NCBI GenBank assembly: GCA_910578735.1
Contig: CAJTSQ010000016.1
Span: 1 to 47,180 of the forward strand
Origin: an uncultured Oscillospiraceae bacterium
Lineage (GTDB): Bacteria; Bacillota; Clostridia; Oscillospirales; Oscillospiraceae
Length of the DNA: 47,180 nt
Direction: 5' to 3'
Shown: positions 15,336-23,629 of the stretch, one piece after another
Layout: every line of letters begins with the position of its first letter
Position numbering within the stretch: position 1 is the stretch's first letter
Program-made: the position numbers and the translations under genes
Notes under the pieces: generated by a model
Told to the model about the DNA's origin: nothing
What the model saw: only the letters and a program-made list of their open reading frames with translations
The model's database searches: none

Positions 15336-16865
15336 TTATCCGGCTGTCCGATATCTCATCAGGACATCCTTTATTGTATTCAGCACGCCCTGAAAGACGG
15401 CAGTTCGGTGGAAGAAGATCACATTCAGCCCGGAGGGCAGCAGTGCCGCGACCACCCCGCAGATTACAAAGGAGACAACATCATTGACGATGTCGATCCC
15501 CTGGCAGCACCAGGCCACTGCGGCGCACTCCGCCGCGGCCGTCAAGGTAAAAGCCCCGATCCAGCCCAGCATCGCCCTGCAGCCCTTCTTCAAAAATCTG
15601 GTATAGAACACCGCGATCCGCAGGCAGAGGTGGAGCAGGTATGCGGCACAGGTACCCGCAAGGATGCCGACCATCCCCAACCGCCACCCAAGAAGGAGGG
15701 ACAAAATCAGGTTTACGGCGGAGCCAATAAGAGATATCCATTTATCCCAGACAAACAGCCCGGCTGCACTGGTCATGCACTTGATCGGGATGGAGACCGT
15801 GGACAGAAACAGGCCGAAAATCATCAGGCTTACCACCCCGCCGCCAATCTCCAGCCCCGCGCCGAATGCCAGGGCGACAAAGCGGTCCATCAGCCCGGCC
15901 AGGCAGCCGGCGCAGAAGCTGGCGATGAGGAACATCATAAAGGTCAGCTTTTTTAGCGCGGCCTCCACAGGCCCGACGCCCTCCACCGTGATGAGATTGC
16001 CCACGCTGCCCCGCATACCGGCGGAAATCTGGTTGGTCACCCCGGACAGGGTATGGATAATAATATTATAGTTGGAGAAAAGCCCGGTTTGAACTGTGCC
16101 CACAAACGCGTTGATCAGGATGCTGTCTGTAGAATTGACCAAGACGGTGGACAGCTTCTCCACAAAGATATTTTTCACATCCCGGAAAATCTGCCGGACC
16201 TCCTCCCAAGGAAGCCGGCTGCCGCCCCGCCTCAGGTAGGGGTACAGCCGGTCTACATACAGGGAGAGCAGGAGGTTGTCAATCACCGTACTCACAATTA
16301 AAAGCAGCAGATAGCAGGCCAGCTCCCCCGTCACCTTCAGCACGGCAATGCCGGCCAAGATGGTGACCAGCCGGTAGACCAGGTCAAAAATCGTGATGAT
16401 ATACTGCTTCTGATCCGCCGAGAGCATGGAGCGCTTGTATGTGAAGAAATAGGATGAAGTGGTATGGATCAGAAACAACAGAAAAATGGCAGACACATAG
16501 GAGGGGCTGTAGGGCACATCCCGGACGATTCCGCCCATGAAGGGCAGCAGGCACAGGCCCAGGGCAAAAATAACACAGGCGATCATCCGGTAGACAATCT
16601 TATAGCAGTGCATCAGCTTGACAATCTGGACCCGGTCCCCCTTGGCGATGGGTTCATACATACGGTAGACGATGGCGGTGCCCACCCCCAGCTCGGCCAG
16701 GGACAGCAGGGAAATGACACTGCTCAGAAGGTCGTTCAGGCCTACGCCCAGCTGACCGACTGTCTCCAGCATCACCCTCCTGGAAAAAATGCTCAGGATA
16801 CAGATCGTCATCTGCTGGGCTGTCCCCCAAATGGAATTGCGGATTATCGCAACGCTTCTCATCAT
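15336..16865 (-). CDS. Wzx-type polysaccharide flippase
   Basis: 509 residues from ATG 16865. This start is two bases past the stop codon of the CDP-glycerol-type transferase gene, with GAAGGG 10 bases upstream; a longer reading frame upstream lies within that gene. The sequence shows 12-14 hydrophobic segments, for example IVYRMIACVIFALGLCLLPF, and the N-terminal NSIWGTAQQM and SLAELGVGTAIVYRMYEPIA patterns of the polysaccharide transport (PST/MATE-like) family. It should move the undecaprenyl-linked repeat unit across the cytoplasmic membrane before polymerisation by the Wzy-like protein encoded at 23622-24848. An ABC transporter in the same operon is a possible second flippase. Confidence 0.9.
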   Translation of the reverse strand: MMRSVAIIRNSIWGTAQQMTICILSIFSRRVMLETVGQLGVGLNDLLSSVISLLSLAELGVGTAIVYRMYEPIAKGDRVQIVKLMHCYKIVYRMIACVIFALGLCLLPFMGGIVRDVPYSPSYVSAIFLLFLIHTTSSYFFTYKRSMLSADQKQYIITIFDLVYRLVTILAGIAVLKVTGELACYLLLLIVSTVIDNLLLSLYVDRLYPYLRRGGSRLPWEEVRQIFRDVKNIFVEKLSTVLVNSTDSILINAFVGTVQTGLFSNYNIIIHTLSGVTNQISAGMRGSVGNLITVEGVGPVEAALKKLTFMMFLIASFCAGCLAGLMDRFVALAFGAGLEIGGGVVSLMIFGLFLSTVSIPIKCMTSAAGLFVWDKWISLIGSAVNLILSLLLGWRLGMVGILAGTCAAYLLHLCLRIAVFYTRFLKKGCRAMLGWIGAFTLTAAAECAAVAWCCQGIDIVNDVVSFVICGVVAALLPSGLNVIFFHRTAVFQGVLNTIKDVLMRYRTAG

Positions 16866-16866
16866 C

Positions 16867-18036
16867 CTACAACAGCCCTTCAATCGCCTGAAATGTTTTC
16901 GCACAGTGGTCCGTGCCGCGTTCGCCAAAGAACTGCTCCGCCCGCGCCCGGTATTGTGCCTCAGGCTCCATCCCCCGCTCCAGACAGGCACGGATGTAGC
17001 CGGAGACCTCCTCCGGACGGCGAAACACCGGACCAAAGCCGTCCCGGCGGAAATCGAAGTACCCACGCCGGTATTGGGTGCGGAAAAATAGCTCCTCGTC
17101 AAACTGAAGGCAGGCCAGCGGTTTTCCCATATAGGCAAAATCAAAAAAAACGCTGGAGTAGTCCGTAATCAGCATGGCCGACTCCATCAGCAGCTCCTGG
17201 ACATCCGCGTCCCCCAACCCCCGCACCGCCACCCTGGGGTGGCCGGAGGGAAAGAGCCTGGTATAGGGCTGGAGCATATAGTGCAGGTAGAAGACAAGTC
17301 GGTAGTCCCACTCCTCCAGGGCCGCCAGCAGCGACGGGTCGTTCAGCAGGGCGGTATAGGTCCGATAGTAGTCGCTGGCCTGGAACGCCTCGTCAGACAG
17401 CTTGTGCAGAAACATCCTCCAGGTGGGCATCACCAGTATCTGCCGCTTGGGCGCAGGGGCCTGGAGCAGCCGGTCATACCGGCACAGCCCCAGCATGCGA
17501 ACCACCCCCTCCGGATGGCCATAGCGGTGCAGCGCATCCTGATACTCCGGCACAGCGCTGCAAACATACAGGTCCAAATGGGCGGGCGGGCAGTGCAGCT
17601 CGGGCGCGTCGGCGGCGGAAATGCCGTGGCGGATCACCGCCTGTTTTCCGCGTATCAGGCGCAGCTCATTCAGCCGGCGGAAACGGTACATATCCGGAGC
17701 ACAGCCCATGTAGTGCGTGCTCACATGGACCTGAGCGCAGGCGAAGGCCAATAAGTGCTCCGCTGTCCAGGGCTGAATGACCCGGCCCAGCTCCCGTACC
17801 CGGCCGTAATCCGGAGAGTCCCGGTCGATGAGGAAGGCAGCATTGATCTCAGGGTGTTCCCGGGTCAGATATCGGAAAAAATGCAGGCCGTTGTCCCGGG
17901 CGTCGGTCTTCCGCTCGGAGATGAGCCACAGCTTTTTGTATCGGGGAAGCCGCCTGGCCAGCAGGCCCGCGCACCAAGCCAGCAGATAGCCCAGGGCGTA
18001 TCCCCCGTAGATCAGGGCGCTCTTGATCCGCTTCAT
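16867..18036 (-). CDS. CDP-glycerol glycerophosphotransferase family protein (TagB/TagF-like)
   Basis: 389 residues. A hydrophobic segment near the start (LIYGGYALGYLLAWCAGLLA) anchors it to the membrane. The catalytic region has WLISERKTDARDNG, VIRHGISAADAPELHCP and the conserved DYSSVFFDFAYMGKPLACLQ followed by YFDFRRDGFGPVF. TagB/TagF enzymes use these motifs to transfer glycerol-phosphate or similar polyol-phosphates from CDP donors; some family members transfer ribitol-phosphate or other groups. The polymer may thus carry phosphodiester-linked polyol decorations. Its ATG overlaps the stop codon of the UDP-sugar dehydrogenase gene by the ATGA arrangement, a sign of coupled translation. 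Confidence 0.9.
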   Translation of the reverse strand: MKRIKSALIYGGYALGYLLAWCAGLLARRLPRYKKLWLISERKTDARDNGLHFFRYLTREHPEINAAFLIDRDSPDYGRVRELGRVIQPWTAEHLLAFACAQVHVSTHYMGCAPDMYRFRRLNELRLIRGKQAVIRHGISAADAPELHCPPAHLDLYVCSAVPEYQDALHRYGHPEGVVRMLGLCRYDRLLQAPAPKRQILVMPTWRMFLHKLSDEAFQASDYYRTYTALLNDPSLLAALEEWDYRLVFYLHYMLQPYTRLFPSGHPRVAVRGLGDADVQELLMESAMLITDYSSVFFDFAYMGKPLACLQFDEELFFRTQYRRGYFDFRRDGFGPVFRRPEEVSGYIRACLERGMEPEAQYRARAEQFFGERGTDHCAKTFQAIEGLL

Positions 18037-18791
18037 TCCTTAAACCGCCGCTTCATAGACGCGTTGTACGCAATCATGTCCAGCAGAAAGCGCATCTGAT
18101 AGGTCTCAGCGATGGCGGGGATATCCTTATCCAGGCAGTGGGACTCCCAATAGGGGGCGTCATCATAGACAAAGGTGTTGGCCTTCTCCATCCGGGGGTC
18201 CAGGGTGGCCAGCTCCCTCAGCTCCTCATAGTCCACTCCGATCTCCCGGGCTGTGTCCCAAAACTGAGTGCAGAAGCTCACCTTGGCGGCCAGGAAGGAA
18301 TTGACCATATATTTGGCCAGCTCCGCCGTCTTGGCCTGGGTAATCCGGAAGGTGTGCCGGGCGTCGTAGACGTGCTGCAAAATCTGCTGGACCTTCCGGC
18401 AGGCCCCCCGTTCTCCCCCCAGGATCGTGAAGTCAAACTCAAAATTGCTGCTGTGCTGAGTCCGCCCGTAGAACTCCGGGAAGAAAACCACCGGTTTGCC
18501 CGTCTCCCGGGCCAGCCGGTCCGTCGTCCCGGGGAGGACGGTGGACCGGAGTATATACAGCTCCGCGTTGTTTTCGCGGATGGCATTCTCCACCTCTCTG
18601 GTGTCACAGACATTTTCCCGGGAAACATAGGGGGTGTCTACACAGATAAACGCTGCATCATATGTCTGCCCGGGCTGACAGGTGCTGCACTCCGGCTTAT
18701 ACTTGTCGTAAATGTCCGGGTGCAGGGAGGAGAGCTCCCCGGCTAAATGCCTGCCTACAATCCCATAGCCAACAATCAAAACTTTTTCCAT
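18033..18791 (-). CDS. Compact UDP-glucose/GDP-mannose dehydrogenase-like protein lacking the C-terminal domain
   Basis: 252 residues from ATG 18791, with AGAAAGGAAG upstream. A Rossmann NAD-binding loop GYGIVG is at residues 8-13. The conserved STVLPGTT (83-90), K160 and N164 in the bridging helix, and the catalytic cysteine region SHCLDKD (C219) follow. The protein ends ~30 residues later. Full-length enzymes of this family have ~400-450 residues and a C-terminal UDP-binding domain, which is missing here. The loop from the NAD motif to VDTP is also short. The cysteine and lysine are kept, so a four-electron sugar oxidation to a uronic acid is possible, but the substrate may differ. It overlaps the next gene by 4 bases. 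Confidence 0.8.
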   Translation of the reverse strand: MEKVLIVGYGIVGRHLAGELSSLHPDIYDKYKPECSTCQPGQTYDAAFICVDTPYVSRENVCDTREVENAIRENNAELYILRSTVLPGTTDRLARETGKPVVFFPEFYGRTQHSSNFEFDFTILGGERGACRKVQQILQHVYDARHTFRITQAKTAELAKYMVNSFLAAKVSFCTQFWDTAREIGVDYEELRELATLDPRMEKANTFVYDDAPYWESHCLDKDIPAIAETYQMRFLLDMIAYNASMKRRFKE

Positions 18792-18807
18792 TCCGGTTTC
18801 TTCCTTT

Positions 18808-19617
18808 CTAGACCAGTGATCTGTTTTCAAAGCCCTGTCCGTCCTTATAGCCTCGGATACCGGCCAGCATCAAACGCCAGGCCGTCCGGAAGGACAGCCC
18901 TGTCTCCCGCCGCATCTGCTTTTTAACCAGCAGCAGCCGCAGGCACAGAAGACGGGCGAAGGGCCTGGAGATGGCCGCGCACACGGCGCCCTTGTCGTAG
19001 AAAAATTTTTCATCATAGCCCCGGAACCAGGTGGAGGGCCGCTCGTATTTCATCGCCGCGATGTACACCGGCAGACCATAAATTTTCAAACCGCTCCGCA
19101 GGCAGTCCCGGAGGAACAGAGTGTCCTCCCCGGACTGGTAGAGACAGCCGCCGCCAAAGCAGGTGTTGAAAAAGATGCCCTGCCGCCTCACAGCGGCGCC
19201 GCGAACGGCAACGCGGCAGGCACCGAAGCGCATGAAGTTGTACCAGCGCACCCGGGTCCTCCTGGGGATGGCCCAACTGCTGTCGTCGTACAGGTTGAAG
19301 ATCAGCACATCCGCCTGGGGGTTGGCGTCAAAGGCCTGGGTTACGATGGCCTCATAGCCGTCCACATAGCGGACATCGTCGTCGGCCAGCAGGCACAGCT
19401 CCCCGCCGGAGTGCATCAGCGCCAGGTTGCGGTTGATCCCCACTCCCCGCGTATCCGTGCTGATTATCCGGGCCCGGAACGCGCCGAAGTCCGCCTCACG
19501 GGTCTCGTTCCGCCCGTTCTGGTTGGCGAAGATCACGTCGGTCCGGATATTCATGGCCCGCACCAGGGAGAAGTCCTCCTGTCCCACCGTGGCGCACAGG
19601 ACCTGTAATCTTCCCAT
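18808..19617 (-). CDS. Glycosyltransferase family 2-like protein
   Basis: 269 residues, with GGGGAGGAAG just before the ATG. It lacks the classic VSVIVPVYN opening and instead starts MGRLQVLCATVGQEDFSLVR. It keeps the GT-A hallmarks: GVGINRNLALMHSGGELCLL followed by the metal-binding ADDDVRYVDG near residue 78. GEDTLFLRDCLRSGL matches the acceptor-side region with catalytic acid (ED). This subtype is common in capsule and teichoic-type clusters. The C-terminus is basic and hydrophobic (RLLCLRLLLVKKQMRRETG), probably touching the membrane. The sugar specificity is unknown. Confidence 0.85.
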   Translation of the reverse strand: MGRLQVLCATVGQEDFSLVRAMNIRTDVIFANQNGRNETREADFGAFRARIISTDTRGVGINRNLALMHSGGELCLLADDDVRYVDGYEAIVTQAFDANPQADVLIFNLYDDSSWAIPRRTRVRWYNFMRFGACRVAVRGAAVRRQGIFFNTCFGGGCLYQSGEDTLFLRDCLRSGLKIYGLPVYIAAMKYERPSTWFRGYDEKFFYDKGAVCAAISRPFARLLCLRLLLVKKQMRRETGLSFRTAWRLMLAGIRGYKDGQGFENRSLV

Positions 19618-19628
19618 GGCTTCCTCCC

Positions 19629-20786
19629 CTATCCTTCCAGCAGACGGTCAAACTCCGCCGCCGCCAGGCGGTCATCCGGCGGCGCCAGATCGAACCGCAG
19701 CTGGTCAAAGTCCCGCAGAAGGCGGGCCAGCTCCTTCAGCAGCGCCCCATCCTCGTTGGGCAGTACCCGGCCGGTATTGCTCTCCCCGATCAGCTCCCGG
19801 GCTGAGGAGGTGTCTGTGGTAAACACCGGGACTCCCAAAAGCCTGGCCTCACCGAACACCATGGGAGCCGCCTCCACATAAGAGGGCACCAGCAGGATAT
19901 CCGCTCCGGTGAAATAGGGATAGGGGTTATCCAGCTCCCCCAGCAGGGCGATTTGCCCCTCCAGGCCCTGCGCCCGGATCAGCCCCTGAACCGCCTCCCG
20001 GTCCGGACCGTTGCCGGCAATCCGCCAGAAAAAGCCGATCCCCATATCTCTGATCCGGCCCAGGATGGGGATCATACGGAGGACTCCCTTCTCCCGGCTC
20101 AGACGGGCGGCTGTAAACAGGTTTAAAACACCCGGGGTGTGGGGCGCCTCATAGGCGCGGGCCAGGTCCGCAATCCGCCGGGCGTGATAGCAGTTGTGGA
20201 CCGGAAAAACCTTTCCCTCCAGCCCGGGCACCGCCCGCAGCAGGCCCTCGCCCACGGAGCGGGATACGGCGGCCACCCGGTCAAACCGGGACAAGGTCAT
20301 GGCGTTGTAGGCATTATTCCCCTCGTAGCGCTCAAAGTCGCAGTGGACAAAGCATACCTTTTTCGGGGCCCGCACACTGTTGAGCGCGGCCTCGGCGCAG
20401 CCGCCATAGAAACAGCGGAGCGCCCCATTGTGCAGATAGGAGATTGCAGCGTCATACTCGCCGTCGATCCGTTCCCTGCGGCTCAACAGGGGAAATACAA
20501 AGCGGATGGTAAACAGCCGGGTCAGTACCACCAGGAATCCCCGCCACAGCAGAGGGAGCAGCCCCTTTCCCCTCGCCTGCGCGTGGGACATGCCCAGCGC
20601 CCGCAAAAGCGGGCCGGCCCCGGCCACCCGCACGCCGGGCGGAACCTCCGCCATCAGCGGCCCCTCCGGGTCAAAGAGGAAAAGGGTCATCTCGTATCGC
20701 GGCGACAGCTCCCACAAGAGGTTCACCAGGGACTTCTGCACACCGCCAATCTGCATATTGTTGTTGATAAAGATCAGTTTTTTCAT
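19629..20786 (-). CDS. Family 4 (GT-B) glycosyltransferase
   Basis: 385 residues. The N-terminal acceptor domain begins MKKLIFINNNMQIGGVQKSL with the glycine-rich GGVQKS loop. The C-terminal donor domain has LFTAARLSREKGVLRMIPIL, FWRIAGNGPDREAVQGLI and the E-x7-E-type EAAPMVFGEARLLGVPVF. These are standard for GT4 retaining transferases. It should add one sugar to the growing lipid-linked unit at the cytoplasmic face. It starts 2 bases after the stop codon of the Wzz-like gene and has only a weak ribosome binding site, so it may rely on translational coupling. Confidence 0.92.
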   Translation of the reverse strand: MKKLIFINNNMQIGGVQKSLVNLLWELSPRYEMTLFLFDPEGPLMAEVPPGVRVAGAGPLLRALGMSHAQARGKGLLPLLWRGFLVVLTRLFTIRFVFPLLSRRERIDGEYDAAISYLHNGALRCFYGGCAEAALNSVRAPKKVCFVHCDFERYEGNNAYNAMTLSRFDRVAAVSRSVGEGLLRAVPGLEGKVFPVHNCYHARRIADLARAYEAPHTPGVLNLFTAARLSREKGVLRMIPILGRIRDMGIGFFWRIAGNGPDREAVQGLIRAQGLEGQIALLGELDNPYPYFTGADILLVPSYVEAAPMVFGEARLLGVPVFTTDTSSARELIGESNTGRVLPNEDGALLKELARLLRDFDQLRFDLAPPDDRLAAAEFDRLLEG

Positions 20787-20788
20787 CT

Positions 20789-22270
20789 CTACAAGCTGAT
20801 GTCGTCAATATGCTCCGAGGAAAAGTCCGCGATTAGGGATGCAGAGGATATAATCTCATCCGCCGCGTCCTCCTCCCGGGGGCCGGAACGCCTTTTGGAT
20901 TCCAGATGCTCCGCCAGCCGGCTGGAGCGGGCATACTCCCTCATAATCTCATACACCACAGCGGCAATGCAGGAGAGGGTAAATCCCATAAAGGTCGCCA
21001 AAATCACATAGGGTCCCCGGTATACATTCTGGTAGGTCCGGATGCCGGTGAGGCATTCGATGTGCCGCTGAGGAAGATAGGAGTTGTAGTCGTCAATCAG
21101 CAGGAGCGCCGCGGCATACAGCTCGCGCAGCTTATCCAGCGTCTGGGCGATATCCCGCTCCACCTCCTGCAGGTACTGGTCGTAGTTCACGCCCTCGTCC
21201 GCAGGGGTCGAAAAAATCTGGACGATATTGGCACACTCCTGGGCATCAATTGTCTCCCTGTCCACCCCAATACATTCGTTCACGTAATTCTTAATCAGGG
21301 TATCATAGGTGGTCTGCTCCTGGAGGACCCGATCCCAGTCGTCCTCCACCCGGTCCAGAATTACAGCGCCGTTCCTGCCGTTCTCTGTGTCCTCGTTGTA
21401 GGAGTTCGGCACGTCCACGTTCGCCTCCACGTATGCGTTCATCCGATCCTCCGCCAGGGCCGCCTTTTCCTGGGAATTTTTCGCATTCAATTCGTGCTGC
21501 TCCTTGCGCTCGGTGTACTTGTTAATCAGCAGCGGGGTATTTTTGCTCAACCGGGCTGCGTATATCTTGGAATATATCTGAGGCATCCTAAATTCCGCCA
21601 GGTAGTTGAACTCGCTGACCATGTCGCTGAAGGTCAGGCCGGTCCTGGGGGAGCGGTAATTCTGTCCGTCTACATAGCTCTCCAGCACCTCTATGGCCTG
21701 ATCGATGTTGTTTTGCAATATCTCGGCCTGTTCTATGTAATCAAACTCGCCCTGGTTCAAATCATAGTCGATCTCACTGATTGTGGCCAGGTAGATATAC
21801 TTCTCGTTGTAATACTCAAAATAGTTTTCAATGAGCTGATCCAGGGTATCCCTTGTCTCAAAAAAGGACTTGTTGCCCCTGTAGGACACCCTGTAGACGT
21901 TGGAGTGATAGGTATAGGACTCGCCCTGCTTCAGCTTTGCCTGCTTGATGGACTCCTCGTCTGCAGAGGCCACGGGGATGATGGCGGTGTTGGCGCGTAT
22001 GTCGTCATCCTTAATATTAAAGGGCAGGTCGCGGTTGGCGTTCACGATCACCTTGGGAGAGACGATCTCATTGGGGTCAAACGTACTTCCGTCCAAGGCC
22101 TTCCCGTTGGCCACACAGCTGTCTTTATAGCGGATGACCACTTCGGCGGAATAGGTCTGCACATAGTCCACATAAAAGCAGGACAGCGCAAAGCACAAAA
22201 CCGTTACGGCCAGGATTTTCAATTTGTGCCGGTACAGGAACATAAAGATGTCCCAGATCAGAAGCCGCAT
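20789..22270 (-). CDS. Wzz-like chain-length determinant protein, long extracellular coiled region
   Basis: 493 residues. A transmembrane helix near residues 13-37 (KILAVTVLCFALSCFYVDYV) and a second near 425-448 (YVILATFMGFTLSCIAAVVY) frame a ~390-residue extracellular domain with long helices. This is the layout of polysaccharide co-polymerases. There is no cytoplasmic tyrosine-kinase domain and no tyrosine-rich tail; the tail after the second helix is charged (RSGPREEDAADEIISS). It lies directly beside another protein of the same plan (22274-23629), with which it shares the early pattern of DGS-F followed by the E(I/L)xSxxxI region. It likely controls chain length or polymerase assembly with the Wzy protein. 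Assignment rests mainly on topology and context. Confidence 0.75.
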   Translation of the reverse strand: MRLLIWDIFMFLYRHKLKILAVTVLCFALSCFYVDYVQTYSAEVVIRYKDSCVANGKALDGSTFDPNEIVSPKVIVNANRDLPFNIKDDDIRANTAIIPVASADEESIKQAKLKQGESYTYHSNVYRVSYRGNKSFFETRDTLDQLIENYFEYYNEKYIYLATISEIDYDLNQGEFDYIEQAEILQNNIDQAIEVLESYVDGQNYRSPRTGLTFSDMVSEFNYLAEFRMPQIYSKIYAARLSKNTPLLINKYTERKEQHELNAKNSQEKAALAEDRMNAYVEANVDVPNSYNEDTENGRNGAVILDRVEDDWDRVLQEQTTYDTLIKNYVNECIGVDRETIDAQECANIVQIFSTPADEGVNYDQYLQEVERDIAQTLDKLRELYAAALLLIDDYNSYLPQRHIECLTGIRTYQNVYRGPYVILATFMGFTLSCIAAVVYEIMREYARSSRLAEHLESKRRSGPREEDAADEIISSASLIADFSSEHIDDISL

Positions 22271-22273
22271 GTC

Positions 22274-23629
22274 TCATCCCCCCTTTCTGTGTCTTGTCAT
22301 GATCCGCAGGGCCCGCCTGGCCGTGGCGGTTTTTTTCTGGACAGAGCCGTACAAAAATTCCATATAGCAGATGACGGCTATCGCCAGGATAAAGCCCACT
22401 GCAGCGGACTTTCCCATAAACTTTGGGTTCAGCGGTCCTCTCTGTTTCTCCACGGTATAAGAAAAATAGTCCTCTGTCTTATATTCCAAATACTCGTCGT
22501 CCAGCCTCACGATCCGCCGGGACAACTCGTCCAGGCTGCTGATGATACTCTGAAGATACTCGTCTGTATGCCCGATCTGCCCGGGGGAGCTGTCTGCCGC
22601 CCAGAGCAGCTTTTGATAATTATGCTGATAGCTGTCAATGCGCTTGGAGATGCGGCTGGCCTCCATGCCGTCGCTGTAAGAATTTTTGGCCAGATCATCG
22701 ATTCCGGTCTTGGTACGGCTCATGTAGAAGCTGTCGGTTTTGTCCAGCGCGGGGATGAAGGCCACGGCGATGATTTTGGCATCATACTTCTCCAGCGCTC
22801 TCCGCGCAATGTTGGAGGCGTTATAGTTTTTCCGATATGTGACCGTACTGTGGTTAATCAGATAGGACAGCTTATTGACAAAGGCGGGGCGATCTTTGGA
22901 AATATTGTTCTGCACCACATAGGCGTTGAATTTCTCCAGCTCTACGTCCCGAAAATTTCTCAGCTCATCCCGCAGCGTGCTCAGATTCACATTCTCCTTA
23001 GAGCGGAACGCCCTGTTTTCGCTGTTATGCTCATTGAGCAGCGCCAGCATACGGTCTGCCTTGTCATAGAGCATATCGTAGATTTCTGTATAGTCGTAGT
23101 CAGAGAAGTCGTAGCTGTCCGGCTCAAAACGGAGGACAGAATTGTTCTCCGCATGATTTTTGTAAAAATAGTCGGAGTAGCTCTCGGCCAGCGCGTGGAG
23201 AAACTGATGGCCCTCGTTCTCCTCCAGCTTGTTCTTTTGGGTGTAGGTCAGGTAAAAGGTGGTGGGGACATAGGAGGCCTCCGCGTCCTGGGCGATTGTG
23301 TTCACCACCTCCTCGATCTCTGAGGCGCCGAACTGTGTGGTGATATACATGCAGTTCCGAATCGAATTGTTGGATTGGTTTTCCATCGTCAGGCCGGATT
23401 TGGCCTCGTTGAGAATCTCATCGCTGGTGAGCTCCGAGATGTTGAACCGGCTGCCGTCTGGATTAAGCCCCTTTTCCGCGCCGGGATAGTTCAGACTGAT
23501 GACCATGGAGACGGTTTTGGAGGTAATCAAATAGTAATACAGCTCCCCCAGAACGGCCGACACCATCACCATCACCAGAAGGAAACAGATATATCGCTTT
23601 TGCGCCAGTCTTCGGATGGTTTTATACAT
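22274..23629 (-). CDS. Second Wzz-like chain-length determinant protein
   Basis: 451 residues, transmembrane helices near 12-36 (RYICFLLVMVMVSAVLGELY) and ~405-425 (AVGFILAIAVICYMEFLYGS) with a ~370-residue extracellular part between them. Beyond the first helix it reads VSMVISLNYPGAEKGLNPDG, then SRFNISELTSDEILNEA, the N-terminal pattern of Wzz/co-polymerase domains. The short cytoplasmic tail is highly basic (KKTATARRALRIMTRHRKGG). As in its neighbour, no ATP-binding or kinase motif is present. Its start overlaps the end of the polymerase gene by 8 bases. The two proteins may form a hetero-complex around the polymerase. Confidence 0.75.
   Translation of the reverse strand: MYKTIRRLAQKRYICFLLVMVMVSAVLGELYYYLITSKTVSMVISLNYPGAEKGLNPDGSRFNISELTSDEILNEAKSGLTMENQSNNSIRNCMYITTQFGASEIEEVVNTIAQDAEASYVPTTFYLTYTQKNKLEENEGHQFLHALAESYSDYFYKNHAENNSVLRFEPDSYDFSDYDYTEIYDMLYDKADRMLALLNEHNSENRAFRSKENVNLSTLRDELRNFRDVELEKFNAYVVQNNISKDRPAFVNKLSYLINHSTVTYRKNYNASNIARRALEKYDAKIIAVAFIPALDKTDSFYMSRTKTGIDDLAKNSYSDGMEASRISKRIDSYQHNYQKLLWAADSSPGQIGHTDEYLQSIISSLDELSRRIVRLDDEYLEYKTEDYFSYTVEKQRGPLNPKFMGKSAAVGFILAIAVICYMEFLYGSVQKKTATARRALRIMTRHRKGG

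Noticed and set aside
16866..17144. Longer N-terminus for the flippase.
   Set aside because: The extra ~93 codons lie within the CDP-glycerol-type transferase gene, are Arg/Ser-rich and have no membrane segment. The start at 16865 has a proper site.
20906..23323. Very long open frame on the plus strand (about 800 codons).
   Set aside because: It lies opposite the two Wzz-like genes, has low-complexity His/Val/Leu-rich content and no ribosome binding site or family resemblance. It is a mirror of GC-rich codon use.
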